40,081 nt of DNA from Rozella allomycis CSF55 (taxonomy: Eukaryota; Rozellomycota). Positions 11,291 through 20,828 of the stretch are shown here, in pieces. The stretch lies in NCBI GenBank assembly GCA_000442015.1, contig KE560617.1:1-40081 (forward strand). The letters are read 5' to 3'. The translations under genes were made by a program, and so were the position numbers. Position 1 is the stretch's first letter. The number at the start of each line of letters is the position of its first letter. Below the pieces are notes generated by a model. That model worked only from the letters and a program-made list of their open reading frames with translations. It was not told where the DNA came from and did not search any database.

Positions 11291-12130
11291 TTAATTACCA
11301 ATTCTGATCAGTGAAACGTGTCCAAGCCTTCGTTGATANTTTTCGACAGTCAAATTTTCGCTAGATGCTCCAGGTGAGATAGATTTGAAAGCGGTCATAA
11401 ACCAATTGAACCAGCGAAGAATTTCAGACAAGCCGGGGCTTGAGTTGTAAGTGCCGTCATCTCCAGCATCAAGGACTACGAGAGCAGAAGCATATACAGT
11501 CCCATCTACATCAATAGCAAAGAAGCGAAAGATATCTCCATTGGTTAGAACAGCAAATACAGGAGTATTCTTTCCAGCGTCCAACCGTTTCTTGAGCAAA
11601 CATCCAGCTTCACAAAGGACTTGATGAATTGAACTATCAGGCCATTCCCTTTTCGCTTCCATAACCAAAAGAAACGAGTCCATACTATGAACAGTTTTGT
11701 TTTCAGCGGACCCAAGCATATAGTCCGCAGGGCCTGTGTAGCCGAAGCCAGGCCCTTCCCAGTCATTTCTGACTTCACAAAATCCCCAAAGTTGAGGTTG
11801 AGCGCTTGTATCAGTATTTTTCCACAAAACTTCTGTAAGGATTGCGTCAATGACAATTCGACAGGCTTTTTCATTGTCCAATACCCAGACCTGGTCAATC
11901 TTCTGCAAAGTTTCACAGAGCCAGGGACTAGGAAATACTGTTTCAAAATCATCTGGGATGTGAAGTGAAGGAGTTTTGGGCTTAATATATTTAAGGGTTA
12001 ACGCTAGACCATCGGGTCTAACACAGTGGTCATAAGTGGCTTTAGAAAAACTAATAGATGGTTTTTTCTTATTTATGAATTGCTGGACTTGTTTCCTTTC
12101 TTCTTCTGTGAGTTCGTTTATAACCCTCAA
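11291..12130 (-). CDS. PD-(D/E)XK nuclease-like protein, Crinkler-type C-terminal domain, 5' truncated
   Basis: An open frame of about 280 codons cut at its 5' end by the N at 12131 and crossing another N at 11339. The core shows an aspartate in GPADYMLG followed about 20 residues later by LLVMEAKREW, the D...E-x-K arrangement of PD-(D/E)XK nucleases. An alternating strand/helix pattern follows (VFAVLTNGDIFRFFAID). Proteins with an EAKRE motif of this kind occur as C-terminal effector domains of Crinkler/RHS-like proteins in fungi and oomycetes; that link is from family knowledge and cannot be proved here because the N-terminal targeting and ATPase parts are missing. A secreted-effector role would be inference. 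Other DUF families built on the same nuclease fold are possible. Confidence 0.55.
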   Translation of the reverse strand: MRVINELTEEERKQVQQFINKKKPSISFSKATYDHCVRPDGLALTLKYIKPKTPSLHIPDDFETVFPSPWLCETLQKIDQVWVLDNEKACRIVIDAILTEVLWKNTDTSAQPQLWGFCEVRNDWEGPGFGYTGPADYMLGSAENKTVHSMDSFLLVMEAKREWPDSSIHQVLCEAGCLLKKRLDAGKNTPVFAVLTNGDIFRFFAIDVDGTVYASALVVLDAGDDGTYNSSPGLSEILRWFNWFMTAFKSISPGASSENLTVEXYQRRLGHVSLIRIGN

Positions 12131-12233
12131 NTAGAAATAGGTGATTATTACCATTTTAAGTGCTGATGACTATAAAAAGCAAGAAATCTCTAAGCCTCAA
12201 AAAGAAAATGATCAATGGATTTTAATTGCCTGN

Positions 12234-12430
12234 AACTTCTTGATAGATTATGGAGGAAAGGCGGGATCCTATGAATCCACTGGTTCTTGTCAATCCTGTG
12301 CAGCTGGAACACATTCTTCAACTGTAGCATCGTTGTATTGCCATTCTTGTCCCTCCGGCCAATACGCAAATGTACGTGCCGCTAGTTGCTCTTCTTGCCC
12401 CCGGCACTTGAAATATGAGTTTGAAATGTG
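12234..12430 (+). pseudogene. Cys-rich ephrin-receptor-like repeat fragment
   Basis: A short plus-strand frame bounded on the left by an N (12233). It has regularly spaced cysteines in two GxYxxxxxCxxCxxGT units: GSYESTGSCQSCAAGT, then CHSCPSGQY and CSSCP. This spacing is typical of GCC2/GCC3 or ephrin-receptor-like cysteine repeats found in large secreted or membrane proteins. The fragment ends at a stop soon after. It is a piece of a larger gene misplaced or broken by scaffolding, not a complete gene. Confidence 0.45.
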
Positions 12431-13140
12431 AGTTCCGCTAATATCTAGGTATTGAATTGAAAAACGCTATTATTCAGTCACTTATGACTACTTACGGTAT
12501 TTTTCAACTTCGCCGAGTTCTTTCTTGGCCATCTAGATGAAATTTGGATTATCCACAATGACGATAGTGATTTTATCGTGCCGAATATTTGAGTTGGTGA
12601 GTTCAAAAAAGANATTGCCTGGGAAAGCTAGCAATGGCCTAATGGAATATAGATTTTATTACATCTTTCATTGTCCCTCAGACTCCCTCTTTCTTTATCG
12701 TCTATTAATGAATTTAAGAATAATGTTTTCGGATTATCAATGAATAATGAATTTGATTATTTGGGATTCCCTTTCAAAGTTAATAATCATAACATCAGAA
12801 GTATTTATGAAACGAAGTTGAACAAACTACGTTAACAAANACGAACTCAACAACGGCGTCACTACACGCAATCTCACTATTATCTGCAAACTCTCTTCTC
12901 AGGTCAACTTTCACGTTTGGAAGACTCTTATCACTGTGTGTCTAAANAATCATTAAATTAAATAGTTATTTTAACTTATTAAAAAAATTGATATAGTTTC
13001 AGAGGAGAACACCTTCCAAAAAATTCCTTTAAATCTTAAGGTATGTTTCTATACATTTGAAAATATAATGGAAAAAATGAGAAGAATGAATTAAGTATAA
13101 TCTCTAGATTTAAAATTCATGAAACGTTAAGAAATAATCT
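12431..13140. other. Fragmented stretch with no recognisable gene
   Basis: About 700 bp broken by Ns at 12613, 12840 and 12947. Only short frames are open and none shows a motif I recognise. The composition is AT-rich, like the intergenic DNA nearby. Confidence 0.4.
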
Positions 13141-13151
13141 ATCTAGAGATT

Positions 13152-13895
13152 TCACCATGTCAATTTGTTAAGTTTTTTTCGACAAAAACTAAGATCGATG
13201 AAAACATTATGGACCGATTTAGATCTTGCTGTAATGTGGATCATATCCTGAAAGATTTTGAATGTCCTTGGAATATTTAGGAATTTAATGTTAATGAAGA
13301 ATTCAGGNTCAAATTCTCGGCAATTCTGAAAGACAGCTTTATTGAACTCATGAAACTTGAACGTGAACTCCAAACCGAAAGAATCTTTAACGTACCAGAA
13401 ACTGTCAAATATTCTTTGATAAGATTAAATTCATTTTTGATTTCATTAAACATGTTCATGATAGGGTCCAACATGTATCTTTCGTTTAATTGTCGGTCAA
13501 TGTACTCTATCCTTTNATCAAATGAGGAAGCTCTGCAACAATCTCTGACTTCACCCAACATTGCTCCTTTATCTTCATCTTATGCTGCTGTTGCCACTTC
13601 TCATCTGTGNATGTGCCTCATTCCGCAATTTGAGTGCCTCATTCTGCAACTTGAGTGCCTCATTCCGCAATTTGAGTGTCTTCATAGCCTCATCTATCAA
13701 ATCCTTGTAGACTTGAACTAAAGTCGTAGCTGATTGGCCATCTTTCTCTAGTTTTTCCAATTTTTCAGCATATTTTATTTTTTTTTTTTTTATATTTTGT
13801 TTTATTTTATCAATTTCAACCTGTTTACGTTCACTCACTTGTCGGGCTTCCAGCAGCCCTAAAACGCTTGCCNTGTCCATGATTTTTTTCTCCAC
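13152..13895 (-). pseudogene. Coiled-coil protein fragments across several Ns
   Basis: Minus-strand frames run through Ns at 13873, 13610, 13516 and 13308. The first part is rich in Lys, Glu and Gln (VDKIK-type heptads) and contains three tandem 21-bp units, each coding one heptad of the type ALKLRNE or ALKLQNE (13615-13680), clear evidence for a coiled coil. A following segment reads YIDRQLNERYMLDPIMNMFN, and a third FKFHEFNKAVFQNCREF. The pieces could belong to one gene, but the joins cannot be confirmed and no single frame spans them. Function unknown. Confidence 0.35.
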
Positions 13896-13997
13896 TGCTT
13901 TAAGTTCAATTTTGTCGTCATCCGTAATGTGGCTTGGTTACAACAAGGGTATCTATTTTTAACATTAAAATTTTCAACTTAAATTTTACATTTTAGA

Positions 13998-14167
13998 CTT
14001 TCCGGTGGTCTAGTGGCTAACCATGATGCTTCCGGACGTCTAGTAGGTGCATAGTTTCGATCCCCATCCATGTTTCCGAATTTAAGTTTCCGGTGGTCTT
14101 GTGGCTAACCATGATGCTTACGGACGTCTAGGTGCATAGTTTCGATCCCCATCCATGTTTCCGAATT
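13998..14167 (+). repeat. Two tandem tRNA-like repeat units
   Basis: Two units of about 80 bp (starting near 13998 and 14088) share a box-A-like TGGTCTAGTGGCTA and a box-B-like GTTTCGATCC at tRNA-like spacing. The acceptor and T-stem halves do not pair well, and the anticodon arm is not clean, so neither is a functional tRNA as written. They may be degenerate tRNA genes or tRNA-derived SINE-like elements. The second unit has lost a few bases in the variable part. Confidence 0.4.
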
Positions 14168-14347
14168 TTCTGGACACATTTAAAAATCCACAACAGTTTG
14201 TCAATATCATTGATTCATTTTGGCGATTTTTTAAAGTAAAATGTAAAATTTAAGTTTCTTTTTTTTAGCACTTAATAAATCTTATTTTAAAAGCATATAC
14301 GATATTTTTGCTTTGGTTTATTAAAATACAAGGAATAAAGACCGCAT

Positions 14348-14593
14348 CTAAATCAAAAATTTACTATTCAATGGCAATAAGGGCTTTTCTTCAATGCTAT
14401 CAATTATCTTATGAAAATCTGTTTGTATTTTCTAAGGAACTTCATTAAATAAGTTTACTTTTAAGCTCCTTAAGGAGTTTTCGATGCACGAAGTATCAAC
14501 ATTTTTGTCCACGATATTTTTAGTTATTGTAGTAGTGGATTCAAGAAGGTTTTGGATTTCCAAATCTACTTGGAAAAGTCCTTCAACGTCCAT
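14348..14593 (-). CDS. Small coiled-coil protein (72 aa), intact copy of a repeated gene
   Basis: Two exons, 14593-14459 and 14431-14348, joined across a 27-nt GT-AG intron (14432-14458), give an uninterrupted 72-residue protein. It is acidic/hydrophobic with a heptad-like pattern (IQNLLES, IENSLRSLK, IIDSIEEK), suggesting a short coiled coil, as in subunits of tethering or kinetochore complexes, but I cannot name a family. Partial or broken copies lie at 10,505 and 10,748. The repeat extends past the stop to about 14,268. The intact frame plus a canonical-length intron argue that this was a real gene, not a random frame. Confidence 0.5.
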
Positions 14594-14607
14594 TTATTTT
14601 GGATATN

Positions 14608-14772
14608 TTGGCGTCCTTTCACACTAGTGCACGCGACCCTGTCCAAATTGCAATCGACCTTGCCTCATATTACTTTGATTCTAATAACTTTATTTCATCA
14701 TTTGTTGTCAAGAATGCTTATATTGAAACAGCTTTACAAAGGAAGAGAAGTCATCAATGGAGATATGAATAT
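14608..14772 (+). pseudogene. Fungalysin propeptide fragment with a 29-nt deletion
   Basis: Bounded by Ns at 14607 and 14773. It matches the segment at 14,829-15,022 (ASFHTSARDPVQIA onward) with a handful of substitutions, but lacks 29 nt corresponding to 14943-14971 of the other copy. The deletion shifts the frame after NAY, so the fragment cannot code for a normal propeptide. The missing 29 nt begin and end as GT...AG when read on the minus strand, noted separately as a finding. Confidence 0.6.
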
Positions 14773-14773
14773 N

Positions 14774-15561
14774 ACCCCTTTTGCCCCCAAAGTCCTGCCC
14801 GCATTTGAAGAGCCCTGTCAACAAACATTGGCGTCCTTTCACACTAGCGCACGCGACCCTGTCCAAATTGCAACCGACTTTGCCTCATATTACCTTGATT
14901 CTAATGACTTTATTTCATCATTTGTTGTCAAGAATGCTTATACTAGTGACAACCAGGTGACCCACGTTTACTTGAAACAGCTTTACAAAGGAAGAGAAGT
15001 CATCAATGGAGATATGAATATCAATGTGCATGAAAAGGGTATTTTATCTTTTGGAAACTCCTTTTCACAGAAATCTGATATTGAAGCATCGGAAAACCGC
15101 CCACTGATAACACCAATCCAGGCCTTGGAACGTTTTCTTGAATTCGTGGGCGTTGAAGAGCGAGTAGATGATGTCAAATTCCACCATGATGACAATTTGA
15201 CCAACTTAAAGAGCATTGCGAAGAATGATATTGATACCAAATTGTCCTACATCATCACAGAAAATGGTTTGTTGAAATTGGTTTGGAATCTCAAGGTTGA
15301 TATGAAAGGTTCCGACAACTGGTTTGATACTGCAGTTTGTGCCTACTCAGGCAATGTACTTTCATTGATTGATTGGGTGGCTGATGCACTGTACAATGTT
15401 TATCCAATTGGAATTGCACATCCTCTTGATGGTAGAAGAGCTCTATTAGTAGATCCGTATCCTAAAAATGCATCGCCTCTTGGATGGCATCAAACAAAAT
15501 CTTGGAACAGCACTCAAACCAAAGGAAACAATGTGTATGCTCAAGAAAACGTTGACGGAGG
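14774..15561 (+). CDS. Fungalysin metalloprotease (M36), propeptide part, partial
   Basis: Secreted zinc metalloprotease precursor, N-terminal portion only. The open frame runs from the N at 14773 to the N at 15562. It contains the FTP (fungalysin/thermolysin propeptide) region: ARDPVQIATDFASYYL, a THVYLKQ strand, INGDMNINV and GILSFGNSF. The PepSY-like continuation has IITENGLLKLVWNLKVDM and the start of the mature region, LDGRRALLVDP through NNVYAQENVDG. The last 350 bp are almost identical to 16,400-16,755 in the downstream copy, with only a few silent or conservative differences, so the two may be paralogues, alleles or the same gene split by assembly. The signal peptide is not present in this piece. 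Confidence 0.8.
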
Positions 15562-15562
15562 N

Positions 15563-15880
15563 TGATGAAGAAGAACTTGCAGCTATCCCAGATACTTTGG
15601 CCCAACTCAAGGAAAGTGCTAAACGATGGTTTGAACTTGTGAAATAGCTATAAAGAAAGATGTTAAGATGGAGGAAGAAACTATTGCATTTACAGACGCT
15701 ACTCAGCAAGATATTCAATCAGTCAGAGTCAAGTTTCCAATCAAGCATTTGGCTGACTTCCCAATGTATGAGGACGTTTTACCATCTGCTGATTTTGTGG
15801 CTCAATATAACAAGAATCGACAAGTGTGGATCATGAATTCCGAGGCTAAAAGGAGGACTTACAAAACTTGGCTCCTGTGA
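15563..15880 (+). pseudogene. Unidentified coding fragment with a 1-nt frameshift
   Basis: After the N the plus strand reads DEEELAAIPDTLAQLKESAK then RWFELVK and stops. The frame resumes one base later as KMEEETIAFTDATQQ and continues to a stop at 15878-15880. The inverted copy at 15878-15982 carries one more A at the equivalent of 15641-15644, which would restore one continuous frame (FELVKIAIKKDV), so the break is probably a homopolymer error or a recent mutation. I do not recognise the protein. It is unrelated to the fungalysin just upstream of the N. Confidence 0.4.
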
Positions 15881-15982
15881 CTGATTGAATATCTTGCTGA
15901 GTAGCGTCTGTAAATGCAATAGTTTCTTCCTCCATCTTAACATCTTTCTTTATAGCTATTTTCACAAGTTCAAACCATCGTT
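15622..15982. repeat. Inverted repeat, arms of about 104 bp with a 153-bp spacer
   Basis: The arm 15622-15724 is the reverse complement of 15878-15982, nearly perfect apart from one extra A. The spacer carries coding-like sequence. Transcribed through, it would form a long hairpin. It may be a real foldback duplication or an assembly chimera, since this part of the scaffold is built of short pieces. Confidence 0.65.
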
Positions 15983-16340
15983 ACAACAGTTTGTCAATAT
16001 CATTGATTCATTTTAGCCCAAATTATTGCAAGAGACACTTATGTGCCTTCTTCAAGAGCAATTCTAGAAGATTCGGGAATGTCTAGAACTAAAGGAAACT
16101 ATGTAGTATTATCATCGCTATGATTAAGATAATTATTATGATTTTTATGATACAGACTCACGAGTCGCATACTGACACAGTGAGTGGTACTAGACGACTA
16201 TCATGCTAATAAAAAGTTGATTTCCCCTGGCTTTCAAAATTGATTTTAATTACGTTTTATGAAAAGGACGGTTATTTGCAAACTTACGCTTTGAATGTTT
16301 TCAAAGTCTATAAAATAGCTTTGTGACACCCTGGTAATAA
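15983..16340. other. AT-rich intergenic stretch with a short shared repeat
   Basis: No convincing gene. The first about 33 bp (AACAGTTTGTCAATATCATT and on) are nearly identical to 14193-14224, linking this stretch to the repeat-bearing region upstream. The rest is AT-rich and ends at the N at 16341. Confidence 0.4.
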
Positions 16341-16341
16341 N

Positions 16342-17782
16342 ATCCAATTCCACCATGATGGCAACTATATGTACGCTAACGAAGCATTTACGTTGACCAA
16401 CGTAAAGAGCATTGCGAAGAATGATATTGATGCCAAATTGTCCTACATCATCACAGAAAATGGTTTGTTGAAATTGGTTTGGAATCTCAAGGTTGATATG
16501 AAAGGTTCTGACAACTGGTTTGATACTGCAGTTTGTGCCTACTCAGGCAATGTACTTTCATTGATTGATTGGGTGGCTGATGCACTGTACAATGTTTATC
16601 CAATTGGAACTGCACACCCTCTTGATGGTAGAAGAGCTCTATTAGTAGATCCGTATCCTAAAAATGCATCGCCTCTTGGATGGCATCAAACAAAATCTTG
16701 GAACAGCACTCAAACCAAAGGAAACAATGTGTATGCTCAAGAAAACGTTGACGGAGGATATGATTGGGCTAACAACTACAGACCAGATGGTGGTCGTAGT
16801 TTAAAGTTTGATTTTCCCATTGATTTTAAGAAGAGTCCGAAAACATATCTTGACGCAGCTATTACCAATCTCTTCTTTTGGAATAATGTTATGCACGATC
16901 TTTTCTATCAGTATGGCTTCAATGAAGTTTCTGGAAACTTTCAGGAAGATAATTTTGGAAGAGGCGGTTTAGGAATGGATGGTGTTATTGCCAATGCGCA
17001 GGACGGATCTGGAACCAATAATGCCAATTTTGCAACTCCACCAGATGGACAAAGAGGAAGAATGAGAATGTATGTGTGGACCCAAACCAATCCGAACAGA
17101 GATGGAGATTTAGAGAATGGAATCATTATTCATGAATATGGTCACGGAATATCTACAAGATTAACAGGAGGACCTGCCAATTCAGGTTGTTTAGGATTTG
17201 GAGAAGCTGGAGGAATGGGTGAAGGATGGTCTGATGTGTTTGCAGTTCTTCTTCGTCAAAGACCATCTTATAACAGAACTATGAGATTTTCAATGGGTGA
17301 CTACTCAAACGGTGGTATCGGTATACGAAGATATGACTATACAACAAACATGAAAATAAGTATTTAAATCATTCAATATTCAATTAGATCCCGAAACTTA
17401 TGGATATATTAAAAAGTCTGGCTATTGGGGTGTCCATGCTAAAGGAGAAGTTTGGGCGGGAATACTTTTGGAAAGCTATTGGAATTTTGTTGACAAGTAT
17501 GGCTTTAATGAAAACTGGTACAATAAATTTGGTGGAAACTCAATGTTCCTTTCTCTTGTTGTTGATGGGTAAATTGAATCTACGCATTTGAATAGATTGA
17601 AATTACAACCTTGTCGTCCAACCTTTGTCGATGCACGAAATGCGATTCTTCAAGCAGATAAAGTCAAATTTAATGGAAAAAATTCATGCTTGTTGTGGAA
17701 GGGATTTGCTAAACGTGGACTTGGATTGAAGGCTTCTGCTGGAGGAAATGAAGATTTCTCAATGCCAACTGAATGTTCTTAA
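16342..17782 (+). CDS. Fungalysin metalloprotease (M36), 5' truncated
   Basis: Secreted zinc endopeptidase, missing the signal peptide and first part of the FTP propeptide because the piece starts at an N. Exons 16342-17359, 17388-17568 and 17596-17782 are joined by introns 17360-17387 (28 nt) and 17569-17595 (27 nt), which restore the family reading frame exactly. The mature domain carries the catalytic zinc motif HEYGH (17131-17145) and, about 25 residues later, GEGWSD (Glu at 17221-17223), the third zinc ligand region of M36. Downstream, GYWGVHAKGEVWAG, LKLQPCRPTFVDARNAIL and LLWKGFAKRGLG are all fungalysin signatures, and the stop is in the expected place. Fungalysin families are expanded in chytrid pathogens and degrade host matrix; the host role here is inference. 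Confidence 0.92.
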
Positions 17783-17813
17783 AAAATTTAAACTGAATTT
17801 AAATAAATATAAT

Positions 17814-18937
17814 TTATTTCTCTTTAGCTGCCATCTTCATCACTCTTTTCATTGTTCCTTTGTTCATTATTTAATAAATAGCTTACTCTCAGAAAAATAA
17901 TTACGTAGACAAGAAGGCACTGATATAGACACTAGGTAAGCAATTGCATGTGGCCAATATGGTGTTGTAAATGAGGAAATTCCAATCTTTTTCATTGCAT
18001 GCTCAACATACTCTTTTGCACTAGGAGCCATGAATGATGGCTTTAATTTTGACATTTTAGTCGACACAAATGAAGTGTTCAATAATTCAACGTGAATGCC
18101 ATCTTTTGATACTTCTCTGTTCAAACTTAAACTCCACATCTTCAGAAAGGCTTTAGCCGCACCGTAGGTTTGTAAATATGGCATAGGAAATTCTCCCGCA
18201 AATGATCCAACGGTCAAAATGAATCCATTTTTCTGCGCAACAAAGATCGGTAAAATGGCTTTTGTCATTTCCAAAGTGCCAGTCACATTAATCTGGATTA
18301 ACTTTTCAATCATTTCCTCCTTTTCTTCATTGAACAATCTCGGCAAATCATTAGCTACGCCGACATTATTAACTTTTTTCAGTCATTCATATATGTTACT
18401 CAAAATATAACTTTTCACTTCACTAATTGCAGCTTTTAGTCTTGAAAACTCCCGTGTTTCTGCTGTAGAATAATCGATTGAATGAGTCCTAGTATCAACC
18501 TTGTACTTTTGGCCTTTGATATACTTTGATTAATGTTACGAATTTCTTTAGAGATATCATCTAACTTTGTTTGGCTTCGGGACACAAGGAAAATGTTGAA
18601 CCCTTTGGATGCAAATTGTTTAGCAAACTCCTTCCCAATCCCATCAGTGGCACCAGTGACAATCACCCATCCACCACTTCTTAAGCCATATTTTTCCCAC
18701 TAAGGTATAATATATACGTCAAATTACATTAACAGGTGAACGTAAAAATGTGACATATATGAATTTTAGTAGTTTGATGGCAATTGTCACCACGAAGAAC
18801 AGGCCAATTGCTGAAAACGCTTTGCACTCAAGAAATTTGTATGGACACAGATATCTCAACCCTAATTGCTATTAATTTATATCGCTATTACACTCTGAAT
18901 GCAACTCTCCAAATGGACAACTTCCTACCAACCACAT
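17814..18937 (-). CDS. Very-long-chain 3-oxoacyl-CoA reductase (HSD17B12/IFA38 type)
   Basis: ER-membrane short-chain dehydrogenase that reduces 3-ketoacyl-CoA in the fatty-acid elongation cycle. Six exons give 327 residues, as in the family. Introns: 18862-18891, 18700-18727, 18514-18539, 18373-18399 and 17858-17886 (26-30 nt). A hydrophobic segment near residues 31-55 is the N-terminal anchor. The Rossmann motif TGATDGIG is at 75-82, NNVG at 153-156, Ser208, and the catalytic Tyr221 and Lys225 in YGAAK. The flanking TRTHSIDYS and VKSYILINNVG match KAR/HSD17B12 rather than soluble SDRs. The first exon (46 nt) is inferred from the frame and is the least certain part. The last exon adds a lysine-rich tail ending KEK, suggestive of ER retention. 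The stop converges with the fungalysin stop, 31 bp away. Confidence 0.88.
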
Positions 18938-19222
18938 TTCCTAGAAACTGAAAAATTGAAATTTTTATGTCTAAAACAAAAATATATATATTCCTCTAAT
19001 CTCTATTTGTTATATCACCATTGGGTTAATTGAATTAAGTTGAGTAGAATCTTAATTGTGTCATCAAAAGGAATTAATTCATCGTATGCATATTTCATTA
19101 TTGTTAATCACAATAAAGATATATATTTCAAAATGAATAATGAATTTAAATATAGTCGACAAGTACATTATTACAAATCCGCGATTTGCCAAGCCACTAG
19201 AAAAATTCTTTCATTTTGAAAA

Positions 19223-20270
19223 ATGCTAGATGGATATTTCCAGGAAACTTTAAAAGGCAAACTTCCCAACGTAGAATTTAATGCTTCAGACGTACCATTT
19301 GATGTTCTTTCCACAGCTGCCCGGGAAGAATTAGGCGACACCAGCTTTCTTTCACAGTCATTACCAGCGTCAATGCATGTACCATTAGCGCCCAATTATT
19401 TAAAACGATTTCCGTCGCAAGGCCCTACCCCAATGATGCGCAACCCTAGTTATGACTCGCGATTTTCAGAAGCTGTCCATGAAGATGACATGATGTTTGA
19501 CTATAATCAACAACAATTTCAACAAACTCATAATACCGTTTATGGTTTCTATCCAGCGCAATCAATGCCAGTAAATGTTAATCCTGGTTTAAAATTGCAA
19601 ACCAGTCAACCTGTAATTACACCCCAGCAACACGCTTACTCGTTTGCCCAACAAATGCAAAGCCCAATGGCCTATTCACCAAGAGTTAATTCACCGATGC
19701 CAATGTCTTCTAGCGTTCCGGTTCGGCGCTGGTTAATGTCTAAAGGAGAAACACATGGTAACAGTCTTGCCGAACTTCAGCAAAAAGTGTAAATTTATTA
19801 TTGTTCATTAAATAGTGGACAGCAAGTAGAAGATCGTAAGAAGAAAAGACGCGAATCTCATAATATGGGTAATTATTATCACTTTATTTAAATAAGTGGA
19901 AAGACGAAGGCGAGATTACATTAATGAAGGTTTTTTTCAATTGCAAAAGTCGCTGCCGTCGTTTCTATTTGAAGAAAAAATGAATAGAGGATCAATATTA
20001 CACCGATCACTTGAACACATAAAGTTTTTGCAACAAGTTATTGAACAACAAACGGCAGAAATTAGAAAGCACTCCCCTGAATACAATCCACCATCATTTT
20101 TGAATACTAGAAAAGAATCACAAGCAAATAACTCTGCAATAAATGTTGATCAATCAGAAACTGCTACCCAAGCAAATGAAAAATCTCAGCCATCACGTCT
20201 GGAATCACCACTTGAAGAAGAGGAAGATTTCTTAATCTTGCCCGGTGGCGAAAATATGTTCGAAATTTAA
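19223..20270 (+). CDS. bHLH transcription factor, class B E-box binder
   Basis: Nuclear DNA-binding protein of 330 residues in three exons (19223-19788, 19816-19868, 19897-20270; introns of 27 and 28 nt). The first 185 residues are low-complexity, rich in Pro, Gln, Met and Ser, like an activation region. The basic region RRESHNMVERRRRDYIN carries His204, Glu208 and Arg212, the H-E-R set that defines binding to CACGTG-type E-boxes. Helix 1 (EGFFQLQKSLPSF) and helix 2 (SILHRSLEHIKFLQQVI) follow, with a short leucine-poor extension. The basic region is split by the second intron. It resembles USF/MITF/SREBP-type factors but lacks features that would choose one. The C-terminus is acidic. Divergent from the reductase gene with a 285-bp shared upstream region. 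Confidence 0.85.
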
Positions 20271-20416
20271 TCAGCCGAGGAGCATGAGGAAAAATTAGAA
20301 TTCCAGCCTTTATGATGCGATAATTAAAAATAAATATAAATTATTTAGTGTGATATTTAATATGCCCTTGGGCCTTGATTCAAATTTCTTAATGTGAAAC
20401 GAGTTTTCAGAAATTA

Positions 20417-20590
20417 ATGAAGACCGCCAAATCTCTAACCAGAAGTGACACGCTTAAAATAGGAAATGTCGTCAAAAACCAGCATCGGTTTCATAATGAT
20501 GATGTTTTTGAACAAGACCTTGGGAAAAACTGGGAAGACGTTATACGAGGAATTGCAACGAATAGAAAAAGCCATCTAGCTAGACTATAA
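20417..20590 (+). CDS. Possible small protein (57 aa)
   Basis: A short ATG-to-stop frame of 58 codons on the plus strand, about 145 bp after the bHLH gene. The product is basic at the start and end (KTAKSLTRS, TNRKSHLARL) with a central acidic/aromatic patch (HNDDVFEQD, NWEDVIRG). Its non-repetitive, hydrophilic composition looks protein-like, but I recognise no family. No other feature is visible between 20,271 and 20,828. Confidence 0.35.
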   Translation: MKTAKSLTRSDTLKIGNVVKNQHRFHNDDVFEQDLGKNWEDVIRGIATNRKSHLARL

Positions 20591-20828
20591 ATTGACTCCA
20601 TAGTGATCCTGATCAACTTTTTTGAATTTTAAGGTTTTGCAAGGATAATATCATACTATTGTATTTCAACCTCTCTGTCTCACGTGTTAGAATTGTTCAC
20701 TCACTCAAAGTAATTGACTTTGTATCGACTTAGGAATCTTGGAAGAATACAATTAGTTTATTTAACCTTTTTAAACCACATTCATCTTACAAATTGTTGG
20801 TAGAGAACATATTTTATTGATTAAACAT

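Noticed and set aside
13740-13810. T-run near 13,780 as a terminator or poly(A) insertion mark
   Set aside because: It lies inside a lysine-rich coiled-coil frame on the minus strand (KKKK codons), which explains it.
18514-18538. A 25-nt intron starting at GTATAT in the ketoacyl-CoA reductase
   Set aside because: It breaks the frame; the 26-nt intron 18514-18539 restores [12 protein letters not shown], matching the family.
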